NCBI GenBank assembly: GCA_949126835.1
Contig: OX421507.1
Location: forward strand, 7,716,121 to 7,780,120
Source of the DNA: Anisus vortex
Taxonomy: Eukaryota > Mollusca > Gastropoda > Planorbidae
Direction of reading: 5' to 3'
Length of the DNA stretch: 64,000 bases
Part shown: piece by piece, positions 1-11,269 of the stretch
Numbering within the stretch: position 1 is the first letter of the stretch
How the letters are laid out: every line of letters starts with the position of its first letter
Made by a program: the position numbers and the translations under genes
Notes under the pieces: model-generated
Database searches by the model: none
The model's input: the letters and a program-made list of their open reading frames with translations, nothing else
Told to the model about the DNA's origin: nothing

Positions 1-135
1 TCTAGTTCACAGGATTGTCAACGAAACGGCCCGGGTTTTACCCCTACCGCCGACCAATCCCTGTCGCCCTAATGGACGTAATTATCCTTCTATCTAGAAG
101 GAACGTCTTTAAACGTCGTTGGCTTTTTCTATACC
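1..135 (+). repeat. SINE family B copy, cut by the window edge
   Basis: The copy shows TAGTTCACAGGATTGTCAAC, then a B-box-like GGGTTTTACCCCTAC, CCGCCGACCAATCCCTGTCG and the tail GGACGTAATTATCCTTCTAT/CTAGAAGGAACG. It matches 7078-7235, 58462-58600 and, inverted, 49575-49722. Its head is tRNA-like, so it is read as a SINE. Confidence 0.7.
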
Positions 136-204
136 ATAGAAAGTAAAAACAACAACGGAATGCGGCTCTAATCTACCACACGCGTGCCAACCAGTGATAT
201 AGAA
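136..204. other. Unassigned AT-rich linker
   Basis: Short spacer between two repeats; nothing recognised. Confidence 0.4.
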
Positions 205-520
205 CAGGAGTCGGCAACCTTTTAATAATAATGTGCCCAAGTAAGATTTCTAATTGATTCAGCGTGCCAAAAGCCTCAAATGTATCCTGTTCTAGCACTC
301 AATTTCTTGTAGATAAGACTTTAATTGCCATTTTTTGAAGGTCTTCCGCGTGCCATTTACGATCCTCAACATTCCAGGAGACCCGTCGCCCCGACCCCCC
401 TCTTCTCTTCTCGCCGCCCTAAAAAAAAAAGGAGGATATTGAGTTCTCGTTGACTGGTGGCGCAGTAAAACCGGAAATCTTACTTTGTCACACTATATAA
501 TCAAAAGGCTGCCAGACCCT
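205..520. mobile_element. Decayed hAT MITE
   Basis: Begins CAGGAGTCGGCAACCTTTT and ends GGCTGCCAGACCCT, a degraded version of the CAGGGGTCGGCAACC hAT terminus seen many times in this window. The characteristic sub-terminal GCGTGCCA motifs are present at 263 and 348. No target duplication survives. Confidence 0.6.
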
Positions 521-996
521 TCATTTGTTCACATAAAATCAGAATAGTGTACACACTTCATACATAATATCTATTTATTAAACGCGCTTTCCTTAGTGCG
601 ATTTGGATTTCCTAGTATGTGGCAAAGTTTTTGCTTGACCAAAATAAAAACAAAAACAATTGAAAAACAAAACATAACAAAAAAAATAATCCGTTAAGTC
701 GTCAGACATTTTTTTTTAAATAGAAAAAAATATTACCGTATGCAAGTTTACCTTATTTAACCTAGACTATATACACTTAAATAGAATCCGCTAAAAAAGC
801 TATAGGCTACATATATTTGATCAATAGAATAGAGGCAGAGCAAGTAACGATAACTTTTGATTAATTTTGTTTTCTTTTTTTTTAAATTACCTCCCCTGAC
901 AGTACAAAAAAAAGTTGCTAAACAACTAGATCTAAATAATAATTTTTTTTCAAAATATGATCTCTAATCACAGCCTCCCTCCACCATTTCACGTTA

Positions 997-1039
<43 letters not shown>

Positions 1040-1640
1040 ATCGCTCCTTCTCTCTCACAATTTCACCTATTACAGTCTACTCCTAATATACCCTTAAGTA
1101 GACTACTGTAGCGAATATTTTTTGTGTGTGTTGTTTTCGCGTCCTGTCTTGTAATTTCACGCAGTTCAGGCTTGTCAGCAATTTGTTCGTACGACAAGCC
1201 GAGAAAGGGCAAGTCGCTCTTTTAAGTACGTACCTAAGTCACTCCTTGCCAGGGGCACATAACTCTTATCTTTTGTTTACGTTTTGTTACCAGCTGCGTA
1301 CGTCGCAAATAAAAAACAACAACAAAACAACAAAAATGACAAGTTAACAAAAAAAAATTTATACAATTGAGTAATTGAGACCATCGGGATATTCTTGTCC
1401 ATAACGTCTGCTCACGTAGAATTATTAAATTCGGATAATACATTAACTCTTAACATCCCCTTAGCTTCTTGTGGAGAAATTCTGGGCGTCGGTCAAATGA
1501 CTCAAGTGAGAAACTTTAGATACAGTCGTGTGTGGTCAGTTGGCGAATTATCAGGCGGCTGGACTGTAACCTTTTGGTGGCGACTAACATCAAACTATAT
1601 TGATGTAAGTAATATTTAAATCTTGGCCCAAAGTTGGCCC
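521..1640. other. AT-rich stretch with a CT microsatellite
   Basis: No gene recognised. A (TC)n run occupies about 998-1040. Small open frames here lack coding features. Around 1625-1670 a short module (TTGGCCC, TATATTGGGC and TAATATAGTGTG) resembles sequence at 25235-25325. Confidence 0.5.
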
Positions 1641-1689
1641 TATATTGGGCTAATATAGTGTGCTGTTAGAAAGATCGTATTAAAAGTAA

Positions 1690-1912
1690 AAGTAAAGTAG
1701 CTCATTAAAACCATGTGGGCTAGCGGAGAAGCGTCCTCAAGTCTCCGTAGCCATGGTCCACACGGTGACTGTGTGGCCAACACAATGCCCGCCTGCCGCG
1801 ACAAGTGTTTGGCACCCATTAGAACTAGGTGAACACGCGGACACCCTCCAAACACATTGAAATTGTTTTTTTTCGGAAGAGGATTCGAACACCCCAGCAA
1901 GCCGAACGTGCC
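1690..1912 (-). repeat. SINE family A, diverged, minus strand
   Basis: Read on the minus strand it has the tRNA-like B box GGTTCGAATCC counterpart (GGATTCGAACACC on +), the GGTGTCC block and the conserved GTTGGCCACACAGTCACC/CCATGG core of SINE-A. More diverged than the copies at 17188 and 10988. It lies directly beside the hAT MITE at 1926. Confidence 0.65.
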
Positions 1913-1925
1913 GCTGCTACTAGCC

Positions 1926-2120
1926 AGGGGTCGGCAACCTTTTGATAACAGTGCGCCAAAGTAGAAGGTCTAATTCATGCAGCGTGCAAACAGTCTAAAA
2001 GACAACCTGCTGGGCACTAAATGTCTTGTAGTAGATACTTGAACAGACTATTTTGAGCCTCTTCCGCGTGCCATTGAACATCCTTCGGCGTGCATGCGTG
2101 CCGTATTTTGCCGACCCCTA
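1926..2120. mobile_element. hAT MITE with near-intact ends and 8-bp duplication
   Basis: About 195 bp bounded by AGGGGTCGGCAACCTTTT and TTTTGCCGACCCCTA. The flanks TACTAGCC (1918-1925) and TACTAGAC (2121-2128) agree at 7 of 8 bases, the hAT target-duplication length. Contains the family GCGTGCC repeats. Non-autonomous; no transposase. Confidence 0.85.
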
Positions 2121-2174
2121 TACTAGACCATTCTTGTCCGATATCTTAACACACATGATTTCAAATTTTTTAAA

Positions 2175-2891
2175 GGGAGGCGTTATAAGGCGGATCCGCC
2201 GTATAACGCCCAGCGTTATACGGCGGATTTTTGCGTGAACTCGTGACCTATATTATACAGGATCTTTTCCACTGCCTACAACGCGAAGCACTAATTTTTG
2301 GGAAGCGTTATTCAAACAGCCGAAAGTGTATAATACCGAATTTACGAAAAATTGTGAGAGTTAGGCTATACTTATGACTTAAAACTTTATATTCTATTCT
2401 ATAGTCTATAGTGACTCTATAGGCTTTTAATTAGGATCATATTCCTAGCTAAGTCCTAACCCTAACCGGGCCTAACCGTAAAATCAATTTCTAATTGTGA
2501 TTAAGTGACATAGGCCATAGTAATAGGGTAATCTTTATGTTTGAATTAATTATAAACAATGACAAATGGTTACTTACAAAAAAATCACGAATTTAACTAA
2601 AAAATATTTATCGTTTTACTATAATTGAACGGAGTGATTACGGTGTATTTCTTATAATACTAAAAAAAAAATTGGCGGAGCTGACTGGATTTGAACCTGC
2701 GTCACCCCTGTTGACAGCGCAAGCTACTAACCATTGGGCCAACAAACCTTGTTCTAAATAGTACGAAAAAATAGTAATTAAGCATATAAGACCAGAAAAA
2801 CAATTATGTATAATATAGGTCAGGAGTTCACGCAAAAATCCGCCGAATAACGCTCAGCGTTATACGGCGGATCCGCCGTATAATCACTCCG
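2175..2891. mobile_element. MULE-type MITE with ~85-bp terminal inverted repeats
   Basis: The left end (2175-2260) and right end (about 2807-2891) are long inverted repeats, each carrying GGCGGATCCGCC and GCGTTATACGGCGGATTTTT and a shared TTTGCGTGAACTC block. The element is flanked by a perfect 9-bp direct repeat TTTTTTAAA (2166-2174 and 2892-2900). Nine-base duplications with long inverted ends are the signature of Mutator-like elements. No transposase is present. An internal CGGAGTGATTACGG at 2629-2642 looks like a third copy of the terminus, so the interior may be a nested derivative. Confidence 0.8.
2676..2752 (-). repeat. tRNA-like segment inside the MULE MITE
   Basis: On the minus strand the sequence reads GGCCCAATGGTTAGTAGC then GCAGGTTCAAATCCAGTC, resembling tRNA A and B boxes. 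The T-stem does not pair properly (GCAGG against CCAGT), so it is probably a SINE head or tRNA pseudogene and not a working tRNA. Confidence 0.45.
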
Positions 2892-3189
2892 TTTTTTAAA
2901 TATTATTTTTTCTCTTTTTTTAAATATTTTTAGTCCAACCTTGTATTTTTATATAAACCATGCCATGTAGTTAACTTTCCTGACTTATTCAGATAACCCA
3001 TTCCATGCATTGAGCACCTTCTCTGGAAAGAAAGAAAGCATACGAAGTTGTTTTTTTCCATGTTCTTCTGAGTTATTCCTTTTTTCACTATATTGTGTTC
3101 AGACCAAAGAGACCCGAATAATAACCAATAGGCCTATTTAAAGGAAACTTTGGACTGGGTGTTACGCTTACAAGGCAGTTGTTAATTCA

Positions 3190-3488
3190 CAGGCCTACAC
3201 ACGCCTTACAGGCCTACACACGCCTTACGGGCCTACACACGCCTTACGGGCCTACACACGCCTTACGGGCCTACACACGCCTTACGGGCCTACACACGCC
3301 TTACGGGCCTACACACGCCTTACGGGCCTACACACGCCTTACGGGCCTACACACGCCTTACGGGCCTACACACGCCTTACGGGCCTACACACGCCTTACG
3401 GGCCTACACACGCCTTACGGGCCTACACACGCCTTACGGGCCTACACACGCCTTACGGGCCTATACACGCCTTACAGGCCTACAACTC
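3190..3488. repeat. 19-bp minisatellite, about 15.5 copies
   Basis: Unit CCTACACACGCCTTACGGG repeated almost without variation; only the first and last units differ (ACAGG, TATACACG). The high homogeneity indicates recent expansion. The open frame across it is a by-product. Confidence 0.95.
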
Positions 3489-3696
3489 TTATGAAAATTA
3501 AGAAGCTAAGGTAAACAAAACAAAACAAAAATACTTACATGCCTTCGACCCTTCATTCTTATTAGCCTATAGCCCAAAGTAAACAGTTGAAATAAGTAGG
3601 CCATACGTGACCACGAGTTTTCTTTTAATAATTATAAACAAACATTTTTTGGGGGGATTTATTTTGAGTAGACAAATTAGTAGACAACAACTGGCA

Positions 3697-3905
3697 TACA
3701 GTCACTTTACAAGCGCTCACTTGGAACCCCCAAGGCACAAGGAAAAGAGATCGGCCGAGAAACACATGGACACGCGATATGGAAACTGATGCTAAAAAGC
3801 TAGGGCTTAACTGGGGTTCAGATAGAGAAATCGGCACAGGATCGGGATACCTGGAGGACTCTTGTTGGCGGCCTATGTCCCCTATGTATATAGTATAGCA
3901 TAAGT
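3697..3905 (+). pseudogene. LINE reverse-transcriptase ORF 3' fragment
   Basis: A broken frame reads LTWNPQGTRKRDRPRNTW, then METDAKKLGLNWG, and after frame damage a DTWRTLVGGLCP-like end. This is the usual C-terminal pattern of non-LTR retrotransposon ORF2 proteins (basic RKR.RP..TW, then W.......L). It is 5'-truncated and frameshifted. A related end on the minus strand is at 63780-64000. Confidence 0.7.
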
Positions 3906-4002
3906 AAGTAAAAACAACAATGAACAATATTTTGTGTGTGACATATTACATAATTACAATAAGAAAAAAAAGTTATTCCGTCGGACCAAATGGATAGATA
4001 GA

Positions 4003-4005
4003 TAT

Positions 4006-4051
<46 letters not shown>

Positions 4052-4085
4052 GGATGGATAGATAGATAGATAGATAGATAGATAT
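4003..4085. repeat. (GATA)n microsatellite
   Basis: Roughly 80 bp of TAGA/GATA units with a few GATG interruptions. Confidence 0.9.
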
Positions 4086-5455
4086 ATCTATAGTAAGATG
4101 GATGTATAGTTTGTATATAAAGCAATGTTTAAGTCCGCCTTACATTCCAACCATCCCCATTTTACATTATCACCAAGAGCCCCCGTTATATTTACCTTAA
4201 CAATCGCCAACATTTAGACCTGGCCAGTCCTGGTAAAGTTCAAAGGTTAAACATATTTTAAAACTAATTAGGCGACACACATACGCACCAAACGCTTTTT
4301 AAAAACATTTGTTCAAACCCTGGGTTTCTGCTTCGCATTGCTTCAATGTCTAGGTTATGACCGCCACAGGGCGGCTAGAAATGTGGGATGGGCAAACACC
4401 CCAGGTGACTCCCCAGGTGGGGCTGAAGGTCTCTGAATTACTAGTTCTTGAACAGCTCCAGCGAAACGGGGATATTTGTCTTGACAAAAAGTTTTATTGG
4501 CTAAGTTTAGATTTAGACATAATATAGACTTGACAGAAAGGAGGAGGAGATATCAAAAGTTTAGTTAATAAAGAGATATCAAGTTAAATATATAAGTTGA
4601 CGAATAGATTTATGTATTTATCAATCTATCTATCTAACCGCTATTTATTTATTTATCGCGAAATCGATGCATTGATTAACAGATTTTATACAGATAATAA
4701 ATTGATGATTAATATAATAACATAATATATAATAATATAACATATATAATAATAATATAAACATTTATATGATATAATAAAAAAGCCTGTATCGAAAAAG
4801 ACAAGTAATGTTAAATAGATAAACTAATAAATAGATAAATATATAAAAAGATATGTAAATAGAAAGATGAATGTCGCCCGATAATGTCAGAATTAGAAGA
4901 AAAATCTTTTGTATAGCCTACTAGGCTATATGTCGTTAAAGAAGGTTGTTTGGAGCTAGAAATCATAGAAAATAAGAAATAGATAATAAACTAGGTAAAT
5001 TTAAAACATTTAATAAGCCCATTTTTTGCATAAATTAATATCTAATAATTATCACAATACTTTTGTCTGTAATAACCCGATTTTCTTTGTATTCCGTAAA
5101 CCAATGTTTTGCTAAAAGTCAAATTTATCTCCATGACCCCAAATGTTATATTTACACACTACTTCACTATTGCGCCACCTACCGGCGAGTTATCTTTCAA
5201 ACAATAAAACAACAACGAAATTTTAAAAAAGAGTTACGGCCCGTTGCAGTATAAGTAGCCTACCTCTCTCTGTAGAGTGACTGATTGATATGTTGACGGA
5301 TGTACAGAATAATGTGCTAAATAATGTGCTAAATAATGTGCTAAACAACTTTTTTGATGCATTTACATAATCAAGAAAAGAGAACATGTAAACAAAGCGA
5401 AGTGACCCACTAATGTTTGCGCTATTTCAAATCTAGGTCATGTCTAGTACTCTAG
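4086..5455. other. AT-rich sequence without recognised gene
   Basis: No coding region is supported. A small palindromic patch, CCCCAGGTGACTCCCCAGGT, is at about 4400. A module GCGCCACCTACCGGCGAGT near 5173 recurs as GCGCCACCTATCGGTGAGT near 53788. Confidence 0.5.
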
Positions 5456-5640
<185 letters not shown>

Positions 5641-5734
5641 TTTTTCTATCTATCTATATTTACATCTAAATATCTATATAGATATATCTGTCTAATTAGT
5701 TTGTATTCACAACGACGGCATAGGCCACAATTAG

Positions 5735-6157
5735 CCCGCGAGCCATAGGTTGCCAACCTCTGACTTAAGATTAATTAAAATAGAGCGGGATGGCGGGCGT
5801 TTCTAGTACGTGGCACAAATTCATATTACAAATCTATTATTTGTTGTTATACTTTAAAAAAAGAAATGGGTAACAAATTTATGTTCAAATGTGGCAAAAT
5901 AATTAAGTTTCAATAATGAGACAATTTCGTTTATCCATTAAAAACAATTTGCTGGTATCTTCTTATTTGATACAGACTCCTTCGATACAGAAAGCGTATT
6001 GTGTATGTCCTTGATTCGATCAGACAATTAGAAAAGAAACGTAGGATCATGGCAGTCTTGTAGCGGATTTACTTGGAAATTGCTCATTACATTCGTTGGA
6101 AATTTTCTCCAGGATACTAGCGTCTGAAACAATGCTTGTTTTCTTGTTTGTTTTGAT
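5735..6157. other. hAT end fragment and unassigned sequence
   Basis: GCGAGCCATAGGTTGCCAAC followed by CTCTGA at 5747-5767 resembles the right end of the hAT element at 39179-41154 (CGAGCCGCAGGTTGCCGACC). The rest shows nothing. Confidence 0.4.
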
Positions 6158-6292
6158 TAGAAAGACATTGTTCTGCCACAAATGTTTGTTTGTTTAGAAA
6201 GACCCTGTTCTGCCACAAATGTTTGTTTGTTTTTCAAAGACCTTGTTCTGCCACAAATGTTTGTTTTGTTAAGAAAGACCTTGGCCATGAGC
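6158..6292. repeat. Imperfect ~45-bp tandem repeat, three copies
   Basis: Units share AGAAAGACCTTGTTCTGCCA followed by CAAATGTTTGTTTGTTT, with small indels between copies. Confidence 0.8.
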
Positions 6293-6384
6293 ACATATTG
6301 TGGTTTATTTTTTCCCCTTTATTTTTTAAATCGTTGAAATTAGCCTTGGACGTTCATGTGTTATTCTCTCTCTTGTTATAACTG

Positions 6385-6462
6385 TCTGTTTTAACGATTA
6401 TCTTATCTTACATATTACAGCACTCCTTCCTTCTATAAAGACGATTATTGTGGCGATTTTTA
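6385..6462 (-). repeat. LINE-C 3' end fragment, minus strand
   Basis: Contains TTATCTTACATATTACAGCA then CTCCTTCCTTCTATAAAGAC and GATTATTG, the reverse of the LINE-C tail seen at 32520-32590 and 24405-24480. Confidence 0.6.
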
Positions 6463-7077
6463 CTAAATGTGACCAGGGAAGGCGGGGGGTTGGGGGATAT
6501 GGTTCCTATTCAATATCACATATCAATACAAGTCAGAAGCTGGACAGCAATAATTCATATGCTTATTCCAGGGCCAGGCGACCGTAAACAATAAAAAAAA
6601 AAAAAAAAAAAATACAGAATGAAATATTCTTACTACAGTTTTTAGTGTAATATTGTTTGTTATTTTTTCTTTCTCTTTTAAGAAAACACATTGTAATCAT
6701 TCGTTTCTCCTCCGTCATTTTGACGGGCATATCTTCTAGTAAATATAACACAATGACAGCGGATTTTTTTTCTCTTTCTTTGTTTTGGCTTGTAAGCTGG
6801 TGACGTCACTCGAGGATTATAATAAGGTAGAAAGAATCGGGAAGACCAAAATTATTTGTAGGACGCAAGTGAGCGTAGTACTGTCCTCCCTTAACCCAGC
6901 TCCGCTATCTTATGATTTTCTTATTTCAAATCATTTGTGCCGCTGTGGCTTCTTAATCCATAATTAACATTTTTTTTAACCGTTTTTAAAAAAATTACAA
7001 ATATGAAGATTTAAATCAGCAACAAAGATTTATGGGTTTCATTGAACATGGCACAAATCTCACTTGGTGCTTATTTA
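6463..7077. other. Unassigned sequence with a CRE
   Basis: Nothing coding. A poly-A run lies at 6593-6611 and a perfect TGACGTCA at 6801-6808. Confidence 0.45.
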
Positions 7078-7235
7078 AAGAGAGGCCGGCTGGTCCTGTG
7101 GTTAGTTCGCCGGACTGTCAACCGACACGTCGCTGGGTTCTATGCCTGCCGCAGACAGATCCCTGCCGCCCTATAGTAGTTTTGGGCCCAGTGGACGTAA
7201 TAATCTTCTTTCTAGAAGGAACGACTGTAAAACTT
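7078..7235 (+). repeat. SINE family B, best copy in the window
   Basis: The head GGCTGGTCCTGTGGTTAGTT then CGCCGGACTGTCAACC and GGGTTCTATGCC is tRNA-like (A-box TGGTTAGTTCG, B-box GGGTTCTATGC). The body CAGATCCCTGCCGCCCTA leads to the tail GTGGACGTAATAATCTTCTT/TCTAGAAGGAACG. The tail matches the 3' end of LINE-C. Confidence 0.75.
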
Positions 7236-7929
7236 ATATGAGATCAATGTCTTGTAGTTGTACACTAAGAATATTGTTAAAACAGATAACTAATATTTGT
7301 ATACTTAATGTACGCTATAGGTGATGTAGGTTTAGGGGCCATACATGACGTCATGCAATTTTGGCCAATAACTATTACCCCCCCCCCCCTCCATCGTTAC
7401 AAGTCGTCACAAAAGGTTGGAACCCCTTTTTAATATGGCGTCATAACCCACCCCCTCCCCTTTACACTGTTCCAAGGATGAGCACCATGGTTAGGGATAA
7501 TTGTTCTCATGAGCTCAACACGGAGCGGCTAAGAGTGTAAAGAGATCCTCGACCTGACCCACTTCTGCTTACATCCGCCGCTGGATATGTGTTATTTGTT
7601 TTGCTTTTTGTTTGCCAAGCATGACATAACTGAGACGTTCAGCCGTGCATGTAAGCCTACATCCCAACGGTTATATACATGATCTAAAACCACTGATACG
7701 CATCAAGGACGGTGTATAGTACGAGTGTACCAAATGCTGCTGTTTTTTTTTTCTTCTTAAAAACAGATGTTGTTGACTTCCAAAAAGGATTTCAGGTTCC
7801 TTCAAAAAAAAAAGCGCGTCCGTTATTTATGCCAGGATTACCGAAACTCCGATGTGATTTAACTGTTTCATTTCGTTGGGGGTACCAATGCATATGGTAT
7901 TACTATAAATGCCGAAAAAAAAAAAACCG
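7236..7929. other. Unassigned sequence
   Basis: No gene supported. Contains a C-run at 7379-7390 and a CRE at 7346-7353. Short open frames here have no homology that I recognise. Confidence 0.4.
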
Positions 7930-8395
7930 CACGAGCCTTCCGGATCTGAAGTCCAGGACGTAACGATATTTAGGGACAAGACAAGGACGACACACCAAAG
8001 TTCTGTCCTGGCGCCATCCACCCCACGGCACACCGAAGGCGTGTCGTACCGTGTAACTAACGCTACGGTTTCCGCATCAACATGCACTATTTTTTCTCAC
8101 TACGAAATTCCCCTCGGATCATTATTATGGTGGCTCGCGCGCATACCCGCAATGTCGCCCCGGTAGCGCAAATCCCATACTATAGATATGGGCATCCAGG
8201 CACCAGGACGGGGTTTAGGTGGGAACACTGCGCCCATTTATTCCACCCCCCCCCCAAACCTATCGGCGGGACAGTCAGTCTCGGACGCGCATCAGGTGCT
8301 TCCCCCTCCATGCGTTAGCCCTCCGGTGTGCTCTTGATGCAAGCGTACTGGTGGTTTCCACACTTCGCCGCTTTGAGGCCCATGGCAACAGAAAT
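7930..8395. repeat. Dispersed repeat family D, copy 1
   Basis: A block shared with 43775-44235 in the same order: GAGCCTTCCGGATCTGAAGT; GGCGTGTCGTACCGTGTAAC; GGGCATCCAGGCACCAGG; CAGTCTCGGACGCGCATCAG; and ACTGGTGGTTTCCACACTTC. Both copies have internal length differences. GC-rich for this window. No inverted ends, tRNA head or coding frame recognised; class unknown. Confidence 0.7.
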
Positions 8396-8570
8396 GGGCA
8401 CATGCCCGGATGCCACTCGAGAAGAATGAGTACTTATATGCATTTGTTCTTGCGTAAGGGATAAGAAAAGTGTTTTTGTCCTTATGTTTCAGCTGAGGTT
8501 GTTTTTCTAAATTATAATTTAATGCCTTATGTATTATTACTACTTTACTCTTTGCTCTTCTGTCCTTCTG

Positions 8571-9583
8571 CAGGGATCGGTAACCTAACGCGCGCGTGCC
8601 ATCTTACATAAGCATAAATATAATTAATTCTAAAACATTTTTTTTCGTTTTAATATTTTAATAGGTATAATATGTTTATATTATAGCATTATATTATATA
8701 ATTGTAATTATTAATGTTTAAGAAACCCTCCTTAAATACATTTAAACAATGCAGAAAAAGTATATTTATAACTGTTTAACGTAAATTAATATTATATATC
8801 TAATCACTAGTTGATACAAATACCAAAATGCTAGATTTAAATACAGAAATTAAATAATATTAATTATATTACAAAGCATAACGTGTTTGGCATTACTTTA
8901 GAATCAGATTTGGAAACTATAATTTCACTAAAGGGAGACAATAAACCCGTTTTATTTGCGTTAATTTTTCAAAATATTTTTTTATTTTTTCTTTATTGAA
9001 AACAAAACCAAATAAATTATTATAGCACCAAAATAAAAAAATAAAAAATATTGAAAATTTTATAAATATTACATAAATAAATAATTGATATGTACATTTT
9101 AAAACATTTTATTAGCTACTCACCTATTATGACTACAACATACGCATACACCTAAGTAACAATTTTGTTTAGGGCTTGTTCTAAATACATAATATATCAT
9201 AAAATAATATCTCAGTTAAGCTGAGGTCAAAATAATGAATTTACATTACTTACAATACACTTTTCGAGATTAACCATCACCATTAGAAAGTTCAGTAATG
9301 AACATTTGTATATTCGGTAAAAACGCAAAAAATAACAACTTGATAATCTCAACCATGCTAATTTTTTTTTTGTATTACAGTAAATATAAAACGCTTAACG
9401 ATTTTCTCTAATAGTTCATTTGCTTTGACCTGTTCTTGCTATGGTATTAAATAAATTGTCGTATAACAATAAATAAAATATATAACAGAGCAGGTTGATT
9501 TTAAACTTTTAAGATTTTGGCACGCAGAATGATTACAGAATTCCTACTTTGTCACACTATTAGCAAAAGTTTGCCGACCCCTG
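8571..9583. mobile_element. hAT family A element, ~1 kb, non-autonomous
   Basis: Starts CAGGGATCGGTAACCTAACG with GCGTGCCA, ends GGCACGCAGAATGATTACAG ... TTTGCCGACCCCTG. The AT-rich interior (TTTAACGTAAATTAATATTA, ACAAAGCATAACGTGTTTGG, AAACCCGTTTTATTTG) matches 41693-43458 and parts of 11270-12900. No transposase remains. Target duplication not clear. Confidence 0.8.
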
Positions 9584-9929
9584 CTCTAGTGTTTCTAGGC
9601 TTAGTAATTTAATTATTGGTGTTACTCTTGTCAGTTGTGAGTATTCACCAGTAAAAAACATTGCACTAAAATTGTACTAACATTTATAAATGTTTCTCTA
9701 GTTGATGGTTCCCACGCAGAAGGAGCCTATTCTAGTATAATAATAATTTTTGTATAGCGCTGCCAACAAACATAATGTAAGCTCAGAGCGCATTTAACAT
9801 ACAACTCTAAGAACACGCACATTACTCTAGGCTAGGAGACAAAGCTAACAGATGATATTAAAAAATATAGGTCTAACTCATGTGAGAAAGCATTTTAGTT
9901 TTATGTTCTTATTACATTTGTAAAAGTTC

Positions 9930-10225
9930 CTTTTTATGAAGCCGAATGTTTTGTTAGATTTTTTAATTACTTCATCAATATGAGGGTTCCAAGATAAGTT
10001 ATCATTTATTATTACTCCTAAGTACTTTGAATTTTTAGTTTGAGTTAGGTTTTACCATGAATGAAGTAGTTTGTAATTATTGGGTGAAAAGATATATACT
10101 CCAGTTAGATTCCCATTTTTGTAATTCATCTAAGTCTTTTTGTAAGAGTTCACTATCTTTTTATTTGTCTTTATTGTTCTATAAATTATACAATCATCTG
10201 CAAATAACTTCAAGTCCCGGTAAAA
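9930..10225 (-). pseudogene. Decayed LINE reverse transcriptase, palm region
   Basis: Read on the minus strand, broken frames give DLKLFADDCIIYR (the RT catalytic F/Y-A-D-D box) and, toward the C-terminus, KYLGVIINDNLSWNPHIDEV then KKSNKTFGFIKRN, the conserved block that follows it in Jockey/CR1-type non-LTR elements. Stops and shifts interrupt it, so no long frame exists. Truncated at both sides. Confidence 0.75.
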
Positions 10226-10985
10226 TGTAAACAATTCCAATGGTCTCCGTTCTAGTGTTCCGGAAACATTTGGAACACTTATGTGCAAACAAAGTAAACA
10301 TAACAGAAGTTGTACTTTTTTGTTATTCTCGAATGTTTATCAACATTTAGTTTCTAGTACTATTGTTATACATAACTTACCCTTGAATCAATAATATAGA
10401 AAGTTTAAACGTCCGGAAACATGAAACCAACTTCATGTGATTTCTTGCTGAGTTTTGCATTGTATTCATTTTTTTTTTTACTTCTTTAAAGGAAAATATT
10501 TGTAACCAAACCAATGACTTTATATCATTCAATGAAGTTTGGTCTTTGAAATATAATCAAAGTAGTATACACACATACACACTATCAGACACGCACACGC
10601 ACACACAGGCAGACACAATAGCGCAAACATACTTATTCCTTGTGCACGGTGAGGGGGGGGGGGCTGGAGTGGGGGGAGTGGTGAGAGCGTCTATTTCACA
10701 CTCCGAAAAAGATTCAGTTAACTCGTGTTGAATTTATACGCCGACATTTTTTTAAAGATTCATAATTCTTGGAAAATGGAAAATGGAAAAAAATTAAAAA
10801 AAAATACTAGATTGATCCAACTCCCATCCCATTTTCCACATTGAAAGGAAAAAAGAAAAAAGGAAATTGATTTTTGTTTTTGCGCGCTTTTAAATTGAAA
10901 TTTCTGTAACGGGTGACGCCGGGGTGTTTTAAAAGGTGTTTTAAATGGTAAATAAAAAGTTAGGTATAAATATGCGCACACCTGA
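10226..10985. other. Unassigned AT-rich sequence
   Basis: No gene or element recognised; a CA-rich patch at 10560-10620 and a G-run at 10651-10660. Confidence 0.45.
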
Positions 10986-10987
10986 TG

Positions 10988-11268
10988 TGTCATGGTCGCC
11001 GAGCGGTAGCGCATTCGACTGGCATACGGAAGGTCCGGGGTTCGAATCCTGATGAGTCTTTTTTTTGGTGTAGGACATTTGTTTTCCCAGGACTTGAGGG
11101 TGTCCCTGAGTCTACCCAGCTCTAATGGGTACCTGACATTAGTTGGTGCAAAGTTGGTGCATTGCTGTCCATTGTGCTGGCCACATATCCCCTAATATGC
11201 CGTGGCCACTGAAACTGGTGAACGCTGCTTCACCGGCCCTATGGTCAATTGGTCTGACGAGTACTTTA
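10988..11268 (+). repeat. SINE family A, near full length
   Basis: tRNA-like head with A-box TCGCCGAGCGG and B-box GGTTCGAATCC, then the body GAGGGTGTCCCTGAGTCTAC, CAGCTCTAATGGGTACCTGA, TGTGCTGGCCACA, GCCGTGGCCACTGAAACTGG and AACGCTGCTTCACCGGCCCT. It ends GGTCTGACGAG. It abuts hAT-A sequence at 11270, as if inserted into that element. Confidence 0.85.
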
Positions 11269-11269
11269 C

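Noticed and set aside
2453..2482. Telomere-like CCTAACCCTAACC
   Set aside because: Only about two units followed by unrelated sequence; no array.
2676..2752. tRNA gene on the minus strand
   Set aside because: T-stem and acceptor stem do not pair; sits inside a MITE.
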